From an uncultured Eubacteriales bacterium (GTDB taxonomy: Bacteria > Bacillota > Clostridia > Peptostreptococcales > Anaerovoracaceae), in assembly GCA_902766185.1 (NCBI GenBank), contig CACXCQ010000015.1, positions 1 to 8,164 on the forward strand: a stretch of DNA of 8,164 nucleotides. Direction: 5' to 3'. Below, piece after piece: positions 1 to 6,684 of this stretch. The notes beneath the pieces were generated by a model that ran no database searches, was not told where the DNA came from, and saw only the letters and a list, made by a program, of their open reading frames with translations. Every line of letters begins with the position of its first letter. Positions within the stretch are counted from its first letter, which is position 1. The translations under genes were made by a program, and so were the position numbers.

Positions 1-4
1 AAAT

Positions 5-81
5 TGGCGATCCGGAACGGGCTCGAACCGTCGACCTCCAGCGTGACAGGCTGGCATTCTAACCAACTGAACTACCGGACC
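5..81 (-). tRNA. tRNA-Asp (anticodon GTC)
   Basis: On the minus strand a 77-base cloverleaf is complete. The acceptor arm GGTCCGG pairs with CCGGATC with one G-U pair. The anticodon stem CCAGC/GCTGG encloses the loop CTGTCAC, giving anticodon GTC. The T arm carries GGTTCGAGCC. CCA is encoded at 7-5. It is the last gene of a three-tRNA operon, nine bases after tRNA-Val. No terminator is visible because only four bases remain before the window edge. Confidence 0.97.
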
Positions 82-90
82 GCGTCGTTG

Positions 91-166
91 TGGTGGGCGT
101 TACAGGGCTCGAACCTGTGACCCCTTGCTTGTAAGGCAAGTGCTCTCCCAGCTGAGCTAAACGCCC
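91..166 (-). tRNA. tRNA-Val (anticodon TAC)
   Basis: A 76-base cloverleaf on the minus strand. The acceptor stem GGGCGTT pairs perfectly with AACGCCC, followed by discriminator A and encoded CCA at 93-91. The anticodon stem CTTGC/GCAAG holds the loop CTTACAA, so the anticodon is TAC, which reads GTA and other GTN codons. It is the middle gene of the operon, with ten bases to tRNA-Met upstream and nine to tRNA-Asp downstream. A second valine tRNA with anticodon GAC lies at 7522-7597. Confidence 0.97.
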
Positions 167-176
167 TGAATAAAAT

Positions 177-253
177 TGGTAGCGGCGAGTGGAGTCGAAC
201 CACCGACCTTCCGGGTATGAACCGGACGCTCTAGCCAACTAAGCTACACCGCC
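177..253 (-). tRNA. tRNA-Met, elongator (anticodon CAT)
   Basis: A 77-base minus-strand cloverleaf. The acceptor GGCGGTG pairs with CGCCGCT, including a G1-U72 pair, and CCA is encoded at 179-177. The anticodon stem TCCGG/CCGGA holds the loop TTCATAC, so the anticodon is CAT. The initiator form is disfavoured: position 1 is paired, and the anticodon stem lacks the run of three G-C pairs next to the loop. A lysidine-modified Ile tRNA also has CAT, but the body resembles Firmicutes elongator Met tRNA. First gene of the tRNA operon. Confidence 0.93.
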
Positions 254-270
254 ACATACGGAGCTTTCTT

Positions 271-305
271 AGCCGCCGCAAGAATTATATTACCATCCGG
301 CGGCT
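271..305. repeat. 8-bp inverted repeat straddling the -10 box of the tRNA promoter
   Basis: AGCCGCCG at 271-278 is the exact reverse complement of CGGCGGCT at 298-305, with 19 bases between. One arm lies in the spacer between the -35 and -10 boxes and the other just past the expected transcription start, so the pair brackets the -10 box. No T run follows on either strand, so it is not a standard intrinsic terminator. In RNA reading through from the fab operon it could form a GC-rich hairpin at the 3' end of marR. Function unknown. Confidence 0.6.
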
Positions 306-315
306 ATGCTGTCAA
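287..315 (-). promoter_or_regulatory. Promoter of the tRNA Met-Val-Asp operon
   Basis: On the minus strand TTGACA (315-310), a perfect -35 box, is followed by a 17-base spacer and TAATAT (292-287). The bases TGG just before it form an extended -10 motif. Transcription should start near 280, giving a leader of about 27 bases before tRNA-Met. The -35 box begins 12 bases after the marR stop codon. Confidence 0.8.
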
Positions 316-327
316 GGATTAATTTCT

Positions 328-792
328 TTATTTATGATGATCCAGAGTGTCGTTGATGCTCTCCACGAAAAACTCGTTGAGCTGGCAGAATCCCCGGTAC
401 AGAACTTCCATTTCTTCCTCGGTCATTCCCTCGCAGACACGCTGGGCAAGAAGCTCCCGGTACTGGCGCTGGTAGGCAGTGAACATCCTGCCTTTGCGCG
501 TGACAGCCACCATGGTGCTGCGCTCGTTGCCGGGCTCCGAAAAGCGCCGGACCAGACCGTGCTTCTCCAGCTTTTTGACAAGCAAAGAGGCGGACGGGCG
601 GCTGATCTTCAGATAGTCGGCCAGCGCGCTCACCGTCCTTCCCTTCTCGTACCGCAGCAGATACGCGATGGCATTCCTGTCACGGAACGAGAAGCTTGCC
701 TTGCTGTATTTTCGTTTTGTCTCCTCCATCAGAAGCACATTGTGGTATGCTTCCGCGATGATTCGATTGAATTTCTGGGAGAAGTCTTCCAT
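328..792 (-). CDS. MarR-family regulator, FabT-like, of the fab operon
   Basis: A 154-residue winged helix-turn-helix protein, the usual MarR length. An N-terminal dimerisation helix (about 1-30) precedes the HTH. The recognition helix falls around residues 64-80 (SRPSASLLVKKLEKHGL). The wing, about 83-101, ends in VTRKG, and C-terminal helices (105-150) complete the dimer interface. The start ATG at 792 overlaps the stop of the upstream ketoacyl synthase by one base (TGATG), with only a weak SD-like GGGGA, so translation is probably coupled. MarR proteins inside fab clusters (FabT of streptococci) repress fatty acid genes with long-chain acyl-ACP as co-repressor. The same role is inferred here from position and from the palindrome at the operon promoter. 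FabT is usually at the front of its cluster; here the regulator is the last gene. Cys120 and Cys136 are present, but nothing shows they are redox sensors. Confidence 0.88.
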   Translation of the reverse strand: MEDFSQKFNRIIAEAYHNVLLMEETKRKYSKASFSFRDRNAIAYLLRYEKGRTVSALADYLKISRPSASLLVKKLEKHGLVRRFSEPGNERSTMVAVTRKGRMFTAYQRQYRELLAQRVCEGMTEEEMEVLYRGFCQLNEFFVESINDTLDHHK

Positions 793-2015
793 CAGTATTT
801 CCCCACGATAACGCTGGAGTTCTGTCCGCCGAAGCCGAAGGCGTTGGACATGGCATATTCCAGTCCCGGCGCCTCGCATACCTTCGAAACGTACTGCATG
901 ATGCACTCCGGATCCTGATGCTCCAGATTGAGGGTGGGCGGCAGGATGCCGGTCTCGATCGCCTTCAGGCAGGTGATGACTTCCGTGATTCCGCCGGCTC
1001 CCATCATGTGGCCTGTGGCGGCCTTGGTGGATCCGATCTTCACATTCGCGTCTTCGCCGAAGACTGTCCTTACCGACAGGTCCTCCGTCACGTCGCCCTT
1101 GGGCGTGGCTGTGCCGTGAGCGTTCACGTAGCCGATCTGTGACGGATCGATGCCGGCCATTTCCAGAGCCTGACGCATGCAGAGGATCTCCCCTTCCCCG
1201 TCCGGTTTGGGAGTCACTGTATGGTAGGCGTCGGTGTTGTTTCCGCAACCGGCCAGCACGCCGTAGATCTTCGCGCCTCTGGCCTTCGCGTGCTCCTCCG
1301 TCTCGATGATCAGCGCGCCCGCGCCCTCGCCGATGACGAAGCCATCTCTGTCCGCATCAAAGGGGCGGCACGCGCCCTGAGGATCGTCGTTCTTCGTGGA
1401 CAAAGCCTGGGCTGATGCCAGAGACTGGATCAGGATCGCGGTCACCGGAGCCTCAGCGCCCACTGCGATCATGGTGTCCGCAAGACCTGCCTGCAGATGC
1501 ATCACGCACAGAGAAATGGCATCTCCGCCGGAGGCACAGGCAGTATTCAAAGTCATGCTGGGACCCTTGATCCCGTTTTCGATGGCGATCTGGGACGCGC
1601 CGATGTTGCCGATGCACTTGGCCAGGAACCGGGGACCTACCCGCTTCGTCTTGGAAGTCTGGTACTTCGTCTCCGTATCCGTAATGGTCGTGATCCCGTT
1701 CAGCGCCGTTCCCATGATGATGCCGGTGCGGTAAGCGTCCTGGACACCGCCGGCCTGCTCGATAGCCTGCTTCGCCGCGGCAAAGCCCATCTGCATGAAG
1801 CGGTCCATCTCGGTGGACAGCTTCCGCGGCATGTAATCCTTCGCGTTAAAATCTCTGACTTCACCGGCAAAGGTCACCGGCAAGTCCGTAGTGTCAATGC
1901 TTTCAATGGGTCCCACGCCGGTCTTGCCCGCGATGAGATTGTCCCAGTATTCGTCCACAGTGTTTCCGATGGGCGAGATCACGCCCATCCCTGTGATAAC
2001 CAGTTTTTTATCCAT
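792..2015 (-). CDS. fabF: Second beta-ketoacyl-ACP synthase II (divergent FabF paralogue)
   Basis: A 407-residue thiolase-fold condensing enzyme joining malonyl-ACP to a growing acyl-ACP. The full catalytic triad is present: Cys160 in NTACASG, His300 in NAHGTATP and His336 in ATGH, plus Lys331 in GSTK and a gating Phe395 in GFGGQN. It is therefore predicted active, not a chain-length-factor relic. It differs clearly from the FabF at 2476-3711 around the active site (NTACASG against VSACASG, GTATP against GTGTP, KAATGH against KSMTGH), so it is not a recent duplication. The start ATG at 2015 has a strong AAGGAAGGA ribosome binding site overlapping the fabZ stop, and the gap to fabZ is 14 bases. 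Lying directly after fabZ, it recalls the fabN-fabO pair of Enterococcus, in which FabO elongates cis-unsaturated intermediates. That specialised role is inference only. Confidence 0.93.
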   Translation of the reverse strand: MDKKLVITGMGVISPIGNTVDEYWDNLIAGKTGVGPIESIDTTDLPVTFAGEVRDFNAKDYMPRKLSTEMDRFMQMGFAAAKQAIEQAGGVQDAYRTGIIMGTALNGITTITDTETKYQTSKTKRVGPRFLAKCIGNIGASQIAIENGIKGPSMTLNTACASGGDAISLCVMHLQAGLADTMIAVGAEAPVTAILIQSLASAQALSTKNDDPQGACRPFDADRDGFVIGEGAGALIIETEEHAKARGAKIYGVLAGCGNNTDAYHTVTPKPDGEGEILCMRQALEMAGIDPSQIGYVNAHGTATPKGDVTEDLSVRTVFGEDANVKIGSTKAATGHMMGAGGITEVITCLKAIETGILPPTLNLEHQDPECIMQYVSKVCEAPGLEYAMSNAFGFGGQNSSVIVGKY

Positions 2016-2029
2016 GAAAGGTTCCTTCC

Positions 2030-2476
2030 TTACTTGTCTGCCTTAACCAACGCGAAGGAAAACTCCGCCTGGATCGCGACCTTTCCGTCTACGTAGCCCT
2101 TGCCTTTGGCGAAATAAAACGGTGGCTTGCTCTTCACGACTTCACATACGGATTCGAAGGTGTCCCCCGGCTTCACCGGGTTTCTGAACTTCACTTCCTT
2201 CAGTCCCGTGAACATGGTGAGCATTCCATCCCTCATCTGATCCGCAAAAAGCAGGCAGGAGGACTGAGCCATCATCTCACAGAGGATCACGCCGGGAACC
2301 ACCGGATTGCCCGGGAAGTGTCCCTGCAGGAAATATTCATCTCCCTTCACGTGATATTTGCCGTGAGAGACCTTCTTCACACCGTCGCCGTCCGGAACTT
2401 CTTCCAGCTCAACTTCTTCCACCAGCAGCATGTTATCTCTGTGGGGGAGTATCTTCTTCAGTTCTTCCTGATTCAT
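2030..2476 (-). CDS. fabZ: 3-hydroxyacyl-ACP dehydratase FabZ
   Basis: A 148-residue hot-dog-fold dehydratase that removes water from 3-hydroxyacyl-ACP to give trans-2-enoyl-ACP. LPHRDNMLLVEEV lies at 10-22. The catalytic segment GHFPGNPVVPGVILCEMMAQ carries His53 and Glu67; the glutamate marks the FabZ type as opposed to the FabA aspartate. The ATG at 2476 was chosen because it gives a normal FabZ N-terminus and overlaps the stop of the upstream fabF by one base (TAATG). Extending upstream would add about 40 residues read out of frame from fabF. The SD is weak, so coupling to fabF translation is likely. In Enterococcus a FabZ homologue (FabN) also isomerises trans-2 to cis-3 decenoyl-ACP. 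Sequence reading alone cannot tell whether this enzyme does. Confidence 0.95.
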   Translation of the reverse strand: MNQEELKKILPHRDNMLLVEEVELEEVPDGDGVKKVSHGKYHVKGDEYFLQGHFPGNPVVPGVILCEMMAQSSCLLFADQMRDGMLTMFTGLKEVKFRNPVKPGDTFESVCEVVKSKPPFYFAKGKGYVDGKVAIQAEFSFALVKADK

Positions 2477-3711
2477 TATTCGCTCACTTTCTTGAATCCC
2501 ACGCACGCGTTGTGACCGCCGAAACCAAGGGAGGTCGACAGAACGCAGTCCACATCGTATTCCTTCGCCACCAGCGGGGTGTAGTACAGATCGCATTCCG
2601 GATCCTGATCATCCAGTCCGATGGTCGGCGGAATGAGGCTGTTCTGCATGGCCAGCACGGATGCGATGGCTTCCACTGCTCCGGTACCGCCCAGCATATG
2701 TCCCGTCATGGACTTGGTGGAGCTGATCACCAGATCGTACGCAGCGTCTCCGAACACCTTCTTCAAAGCCAGGGTCTCCGACTTGTCGTTCAGCGGAGTT
2801 CCTGTGCCGTGGGCATTGACGTAGACCTTGGATGCTTCGATGCTTCCGCTCTGCTCCCAGGCGTCTCTGATGGCCTTCGCGCCAGCCTTTGCTTCCGGAT
2901 CCGGCGCCGTCATGTGATGGGCGTCGCAGGTGGATCCATAGCCGCTGAATTCCGCATAGATCTTCGCGCCTCTGGCCTTCGCGTGCTCGTATTCCTCCAG
3001 GATCATCGCGCCGGCACCCTCGCCGATGACGAATCCGCCTCTGTCCTTATGGAAAGGCAGGCTGGCCCGGGTCACGTCGTTGGTGACGTTCAGCGCCTGC
3101 ATCTTGATGAATCCGGCCACGCTGCTGCGGGTGACTGCTGCCTCCGTTCCGCCGGAGACCATGACATCCGCATAGCCGTGTTTGATGGCACGATAAGCCT
3201 CGCCCAGGGCGTTCGTCCCGGATGCGCAGGCGGATACTGCCGGCAGAGCCGGTCCCTGCATCCCATAGCGGATGGCGATGGTTCCCGCGCACATGTTGGG
3301 GATCATCATCGGAATGAAGTAGGGGGAGACGAATCTCGGTCCCTTGGCCAGGAACTTCTCGAAGACATCCTCAAAAGTCGCGATGCCACCGATTCCCGAG
3401 CCAAAATACACTCCTGTGCGTTCCGGATCGAAGTGACCCTCGATGCCGCTGTCCTCAACTGCCTGGATGGCTGCCGCAAGACCCATCTGAACGTTTCTGT
3501 CTGCGCGTCTGACTTCGGACTTGTCCATGTATTCCTTGGGATCGAAACCCTTGACCTCAGCTGCGATCTGCACGGCGAAATCCGATGCGTCAAACAGCGT
3601 GATGGGGCCGATTCCGTTTCTTCCGTCGATGAGGTTCTTCCACAGTGTCTCCACATCGTTGCCCAGCGGAGTGATGGCGCCAAGTCCCGTTACAACTACT
3701 CTTCTGTCCAT
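2476..3711 (-). CDS. fabF: Beta-ketoacyl-ACP synthase II FabF
   Basis: A 411-residue elongating condensing enzyme of normal FabF length. The N-terminus MDRRVVVTGLGAITPLGN is typical. The active site comprises Cys162 (VSACASG), His301 (NAHGTGTP), Lys333 (SSTK) and His338 (SMTGH), with gating Phe397 in GFGGHN. It catalyses Claisen condensation of acyl-ACP with malonyl-ACP, releasing CO2. The start ATG at 3711 follows an AAGGAG site by about ten bases, 16 bases after the fabG stop. Order fabD-fabG-fabF-fabZ matches the common Firmicutes arrangement, so this is the housekeeping synthase of the two in the operon. No accB lies between it and fabZ, unlike many clostridial and streptococcal clusters. 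Confidence 0.97.
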   Translation of the reverse strand: MDRRVVVTGLGAITPLGNDVETLWKNLIDGRNGIGPITLFDASDFAVQIAAEVKGFDPKEYMDKSEVRRADRNVQMGLAAAIQAVEDSGIEGHFDPERTGVYFGSGIGGIATFEDVFEKFLAKGPRFVSPYFIPMMIPNMCAGTIAIRYGMQGPALPAVSACASGTNALGEAYRAIKHGYADVMVSGGTEAAVTRSSVAGFIKMQALNVTNDVTRASLPFHKDRGGFVIGEGAGAMILEEYEHAKARGAKIYAEFSGYGSTCDAHHMTAPDPEAKAGAKAIRDAWEQSGSIEASKVYVNAHGTGTPLNDKSETLALKKVFGDAAYDLVISSTKSMTGHMLGGTGAVEAIASVLAMQNSLIPPTIGLDDQDPECDLYYTPLVAKEYDVDCVLSTSLGFGGHNACVGFKKVSE

Positions 3712-3727
3712 AATCTTTCTTCTCCTT

Positions 3728-4462
3728 CTAGATGGCTACGCCACCGTCTACCTTAATGATCTCCCCCGTAATGTAACTGGAAGCATCGGAAGCCAGGAAG
3801 AAGATCAGATCTGCGACTTCGTCCGCTGTTCCCATTCTCTTCATGGGAATCATATCCACCAGTTTGTTGTTCTTGCTCAGGTTCGCCGTCATGTCCGTGG
3901 CGATGAAGCCCGGAGCCACCGCGTTGCACCGAACGCCTCTGGACACCAGTTCCTTAGCCGTGGATTTGGTGAGTCCGATGACGCCCGCCTTGGATGTGCT
4001 GTAGTTGGCCTGTCCGGGGTTGCCGATGATGCCGGATACGGAAGATACGTTGACGATAGCACCGCTCTTCTGCTTCATGAACACCGGCGTGCAGTGGCGG
4101 ATCATATTGAAGGTTCCCTTCAGGTTCACGCTGATGACCGCGTCGAACTGATCCTCCTTCATTCTGGCGATGAGTCCGTCCTTGGTGATGCCTGCGCAGT
4201 TGATGAGGATATCGATGGAACCGAATTCCTCCACGATCTCCGCAACCATGCCGCTGACCGCTTCAAAATCGGAAACGTCCATGCGGATAGCCTTGGCCTT
4301 CACGCCCAGAGCCTCGATCTCGCCGACCACTTCTGCAGCCTTCTCTTCCGGATCCATGTGGACGATGACGATATCGGCGCCATCCGCCGCCAGCTTCAGC
4401 GCGGTGGCCTTGCCGATGCCGCTTCCGCCGCCGGTAACGACTGCTGTTTTCCCTTTAAGCAT
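3728..4462 (-). CDS. fabG: 3-oxoacyl-ACP reductase FabG
   Basis: A 244-residue classical short-chain dehydrogenase that reduces 3-oxoacyl-ACP with NADPH. The Rossmann glycine motif TGGGSGIG is at 10-17. The structural NNAG motif appears as NCAG (88-91), a tolerated variant. The catalytic residues are Asn113, Ser141, Tyr154 and Lys158 (YSTSK). The C-terminus ITGEIIKVDGG is family-typical. The ATG at 4462 has an AAGGAG site nine bases upstream and overlaps the fabD stop by eight bases (ATGCTTAA), indicating coupled translation. Confidence 0.97.
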   Translation of the reverse strand: MLKGKTAVVTGGGSGIGKATALKLAADGADIVIVHMDPEEKAAEVVGEIEALGVKAKAIRMDVSDFEAVSGMVAEIVEEFGSIDILINCAGITKDGLIARMKEDQFDAVISVNLKGTFNMIRHCTPVFMKQKSGAIVNVSSVSGIIGNPGQANYSTSKAGVIGLTKSTAKELVSRGVRCNAVAPGFIATDMTANLSKNNKLVDMIPMKRMGTADEVADLIFFLASDASSYITGEIIKVDGGVAI

Positions 4463-5378
4463 TGTTCTTTACTCCTTCCAGTGTCTTCTGCAGCGTTTCC
4501 ATATCGCTGACCCTGTACATCTTCACTCCCTTGTCGATTCTGGTGATCATGGAGGTCAGGGCCTTGCCGGGTCCAAGCTCGATAAAGGTATCAACGCCCT
4601 CATCGATCATGTTTCTGACCAGCTTCTTCCAGTATACCGGGTTGATGATCTGTTCCTTCAGCAGGACCCGGATATCCTGTCCTTCGTAGGACTCCGCTGT
4701 GCGGTTGGAGTACACCGGGATCTTCGGCTCGTCAAACTCGGCCTCTGCCAGGACCTTGCCGAATTCCTCCGCCGCTTCATTCATATAGGGGGAATGGAAG
4801 GCGCCGCTGACGTCCAGGATCTTCGCGATCCCTCTTGCCGCCTTGACGTCTGCCGCCATCTGCTGCAGCTGTTCCTTATCTCCAGCCACGGACACCTGTC
4901 CGTCGCTGTTGAAGTTCACCGGATAGAGATCCGGATACTTGCTGCAGATCTCTTCAACAGCGTCATCCTGCAGCTTCAGTACTGCTGCCATTCCGGTCTC
5001 GTGGGCTTCTGAGGCGATCTGCATCAGTCTGCCTCTCTCCGCCACCAGCCGGGTACCGTCTTCGATGCTCATGGCTCCGGCATAGGTCAGGGCTGCCAGT
5101 TCGCCAAGTGAGTAACCCGCCGTCATGTCGGCGTGAATGCCCTCTGCCTCCAGCGCTGCCGCCATGGCCAGGTCCACAGTATAAACGCAGGGCTGGGTAT
5201 TCTTGGTCTCCATCAGCTCTGCCGCATCCGCCTCGAAGCACTGACGGGATGTTCCCTCGCGGACCGCATCTGCCTTTGCGAAAACTTCCGCAGCGGCGGG
5301 AACCGCGTCATATACGTCCTTGCCCATACCGGGTGTCTGCGCACCCTGTCCGGCGAATACAAATGCTATTTTACCCAT
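4455..5378 (-). CDS. fabD: Malonyl-CoA:ACP transacylase FabD
   Basis: A 307-residue acyltransferase that loads malonate from CoA onto ACP. The N-terminal FAGQGAQ includes oxyanion Gln11. The nucleophile is Ser90 in GYSLGE, where many relatives have GHSLGE. Arg115, which binds the malonyl carboxylate, lies in AERGR, and catalytic His195 in GAFHS. The frame stays open further upstream, but ATG at 5378 is preferred: it gives the family N-terminus and sits eight bases after a perfect GGAGG. It overlaps the fabK end by 13 bases, and its own end overlaps fabG by eight. Confidence 0.97.
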   Translation of the reverse strand: MGKIAFVFAGQGAQTPGMGKDVYDAVPAAAEVFAKADAVREGTSRQCFEADAAELMETKNTQPCVYTVDLAMAAALEAEGIHADMTAGYSLGELAALTYAGAMSIEDGTRLVAERGRLMQIASEAHETGMAAVLKLQDDAVEEICSKYPDLYPVNFNSDGQVSVAGDKEQLQQMAADVKAARGIAKILDVSGAFHSPYMNEAAEEFGKVLAEAEFDEPKIPVYSNRTAESYEGQDIRVLLKEQIINPVYWKKLVRNMIDEGVDTFIELGPGKALTSMITRIDKGVKMYRVSDMETLQKTLEGVKNNA

Positions 5379-6310
5379 TCTTCCAGCCTCCGTAACTGTC
5401 TCTCGCAATCGCTCATCAGATCCTGAATGATCTCCGCGCAGCTTTCTTCCTTCTTGACCAGTCCCGCGGACTGTCCTGCCAGGAAGCATCCCTGCTTGTC
5501 ATCGCCGTCCTGCACCGCCATGCGCAGCTTGCCGGCCGCGAAGGCATCCAGTTCCTCGTCGGAGATGTCCGTGTATTCGATCTTCGCGTACTCTCTGGAG
5601 AAAGCGTTGCGGATGCTCCGCACGGGATGGCCCAGTCTTCTTCCGGTAACCATGGTGGAAGTGTCTCCGGCCTTCAGGATCTTCTTCTTATAGTTTTCGT
5701 GAATGTTGCACTCGTTCGCCGAAAGGAATCTCGTTCCCAGCTGTACTGCGTCGGCGCCAAGCGCGAATGCTGCTGCCATGCCCCGTCCGTCGGCGATACC
5801 GCCGGCTGCGATCACCGGCAGATCCACTGCGTCACATACCTGCGGCACCAGGGCCATGGTGTTCAGCTCTCCGATATGTCCGCCGCTCTCACCGCCTTCA
5901 GCGATGACCGCCGCCGCTCCGGAGCGGGCTGCCAGCTTGGCAAACGTGATGGATGGAACCACCGGGATTACCTTGATGCCCGCTGCGTTCCATGCTTCCA
6001 TGTACTTTGTGGCGTTACCGGCGCCGGTGGTGATCACCTCTACGCCCTCATCCACTGCGATCTGCGCCACTTCATCCGCGAACGGAGAAAGGAGCATGAT
6101 ATTAAGGCCAAAGGGCTTACTGGTAAGTTCTTTGGCCTTTCTGATCTGCTCTCTAACATAGGTTCCGTCCGCGTTGCCCGCAGCGATGATACCGAGACCG
6201 CCTGCGTTAGATACTGCTGCTGCAAGATCCGCATCGGCGATCCATGCCATACCACCCTGAAACACCGGGTATTCGATTCCCAGCATTTCAGCTATTCTAC
6301 CTTTTTTCAT
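5366..6310 (-). CDS. fabK: Enoyl-ACP reductase II FabK (FMN-dependent)
   Basis: A 314-residue TIM-barrel flavoprotein of the nitronate monooxygenase-like family. It reduces trans-2-enoyl-ACP with NAD(P)H through FMN, the last step of each elongation round. YPVFQGGMAWIAD is at 14-26. GGESGGHIGE contains His145, matching the active-site His144 of pneumococcal FabK. Phosphate-binding segments AAGGIADGRG (168-177) and ALGADAVQLGTRFL (183-196) follow. The start ATG at 6310 follows a GGAAGG site by eight bases, 30 bases after acpP. It is the only enoyl reductase in the window; FabK-type enzymes are insensitive to triclosan. Confidence 0.95.
   Translation of the reverse strand: MKKGRIAEMLGIEYPVFQGGMAWIADADLAAAVSNAGGLGIIAAGNADGTYVREQIRKAKELTSKPFGLNIMLLSPFADEVAQIAVDEGVEVITTGAGNATKYMEAWNAAGIKVIPVVPSITFAKLAARSGAAAVIAEGGESGGHIGELNTMALVPQVCDAVDLPVIAAGGIADGRGMAAAFALGADAVQLGTRFLSANECNIHENYKKKILKAGDTSTMVTGRRLGHPVRSIRNAFSREYAKIEYTDISDEELDAFAAGKLRMAVQDGDDKQGCFLAGQSAGLVKKEESCAEIIQDLMSDCERQLRRLEEWVK
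5387..5391 (-). promoter_or_regulatory. Ribosome binding site deciding the fabD start
   Basis: GGAGG on the minus strand, eight bases before the ATG at 5378 and inside the end of fabK. It supports this start over codons further upstream in the same open frame. Confidence 0.85.
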
Positions 6311-6340
6311 GTTATTAGCCTTCCATTATTTTCTGAGAAA

Positions 6341-6559
6341 TTACATTTTCTCCTCTACGAATTTAACAAGCTCGTCGATGTTTTCCAGATCTCTGTCCAG
6401 ATCCAGCTGGATGTCCAGCTTCTCTTCCAGTTCCATGACCAGTTCAACTGCGTCCAGTGAGTCGATTCCAAGGCTTTCAAATGTGGATTCTCTGGTGATC
6501 TCTTCCTTATCGCAATCCAGATGTTCCGCAACTACTTCCTGAATCTGTTCAAACAACAT
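6341..6559 (-). CDS. acpP: Acyl carrier protein AcpP
   Basis: A 72-residue, strongly acidic four-helix carrier protein. The motif GIDSLDAVELVMELEEKL begins at residue 31, and Ser34 is the expected attachment site for 4'-phosphopantetheine. The length is close to the usual 75-80. It is the first gene of the fab operon. The ATG at 6559 is preceded by AGAGGT about nine bases upstream, in an untranslated leader of roughly 80 bases. The holo-ACP synthase AcpS that would modify it is not in this window. Confidence 0.97.
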   Translation of the reverse strand: MLFEQIQEVVAEHLDCDKEEITRESTFESLGIDSLDAVELVMELEEKLDIQLDLDRDLENIDELVKFVEEKM

Positions 6560-6622
6560 AACGATTTACCTCTTTCTTTCTTTAGTTCTAATGATAACGT
6601 TTTTTGATTTGCTTATCTAATA

Positions 6623-6637
6623 GTTAGTTTAACTAAC
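6623..6637. promoter_or_regulatory. Candidate FabT/MarR operator of the fab operon
   Basis: GTTAGTT-T-AACTAAC is a perfect inverted repeat of 7-base arms around one central base. It begins about eight bases past the -10 box, so it covers the expected transcription start and first bases of the acpP message, where a bound repressor would block initiation. Short AT-rich palindromes of this size are typical MarR-family operators. Assignment to the distal MarR protein is inferred. A weaker half-site TTAGTT occurs at 6582-6587. Confidence 0.75.
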
Positions 6638-6644
6638 CTTGGAT

Positions 6645-6673
6645 AACATAGCATACATCGACCGGCATGTCAA
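6645..6673 (-). promoter_or_regulatory. Promoter of the fab operon
   Basis: On the minus strand a perfect -35 box TTGACA (6673-6668), a 17-base spacer and TATGTT (6650-6645) form a strong sigma-A-type promoter. Start of transcription is expected near 6638, giving a leader of about 79 bases before acpP. The -35 box lies 11 bases after the stop codon of the upstream small gene. Confidence 0.85.
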
Positions 6674-6684
6674 GAGTAATCCTG

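Noticed and set aside
334..918. A 194-codon plus-strand frame opposite marR and the end of the second fabF
   Set aside because: Antisense to two well-supported genes, with no ribosome binding site and a product without domain features.
2512..3756. A 414-codon open frame on the plus strand opposite fabF
   Set aside because: It lies entirely antisense to a clear FabF with all catalytic residues, its translation resembles no family, and it arises from the codon bias of the real gene.
6582..6591. TTAGTTCTAA in the acpP leader as a second operator
   Set aside because: Only the left half matches the 6623-6637 palindrome; the right half does not, so it is recorded only as a weak half-site.
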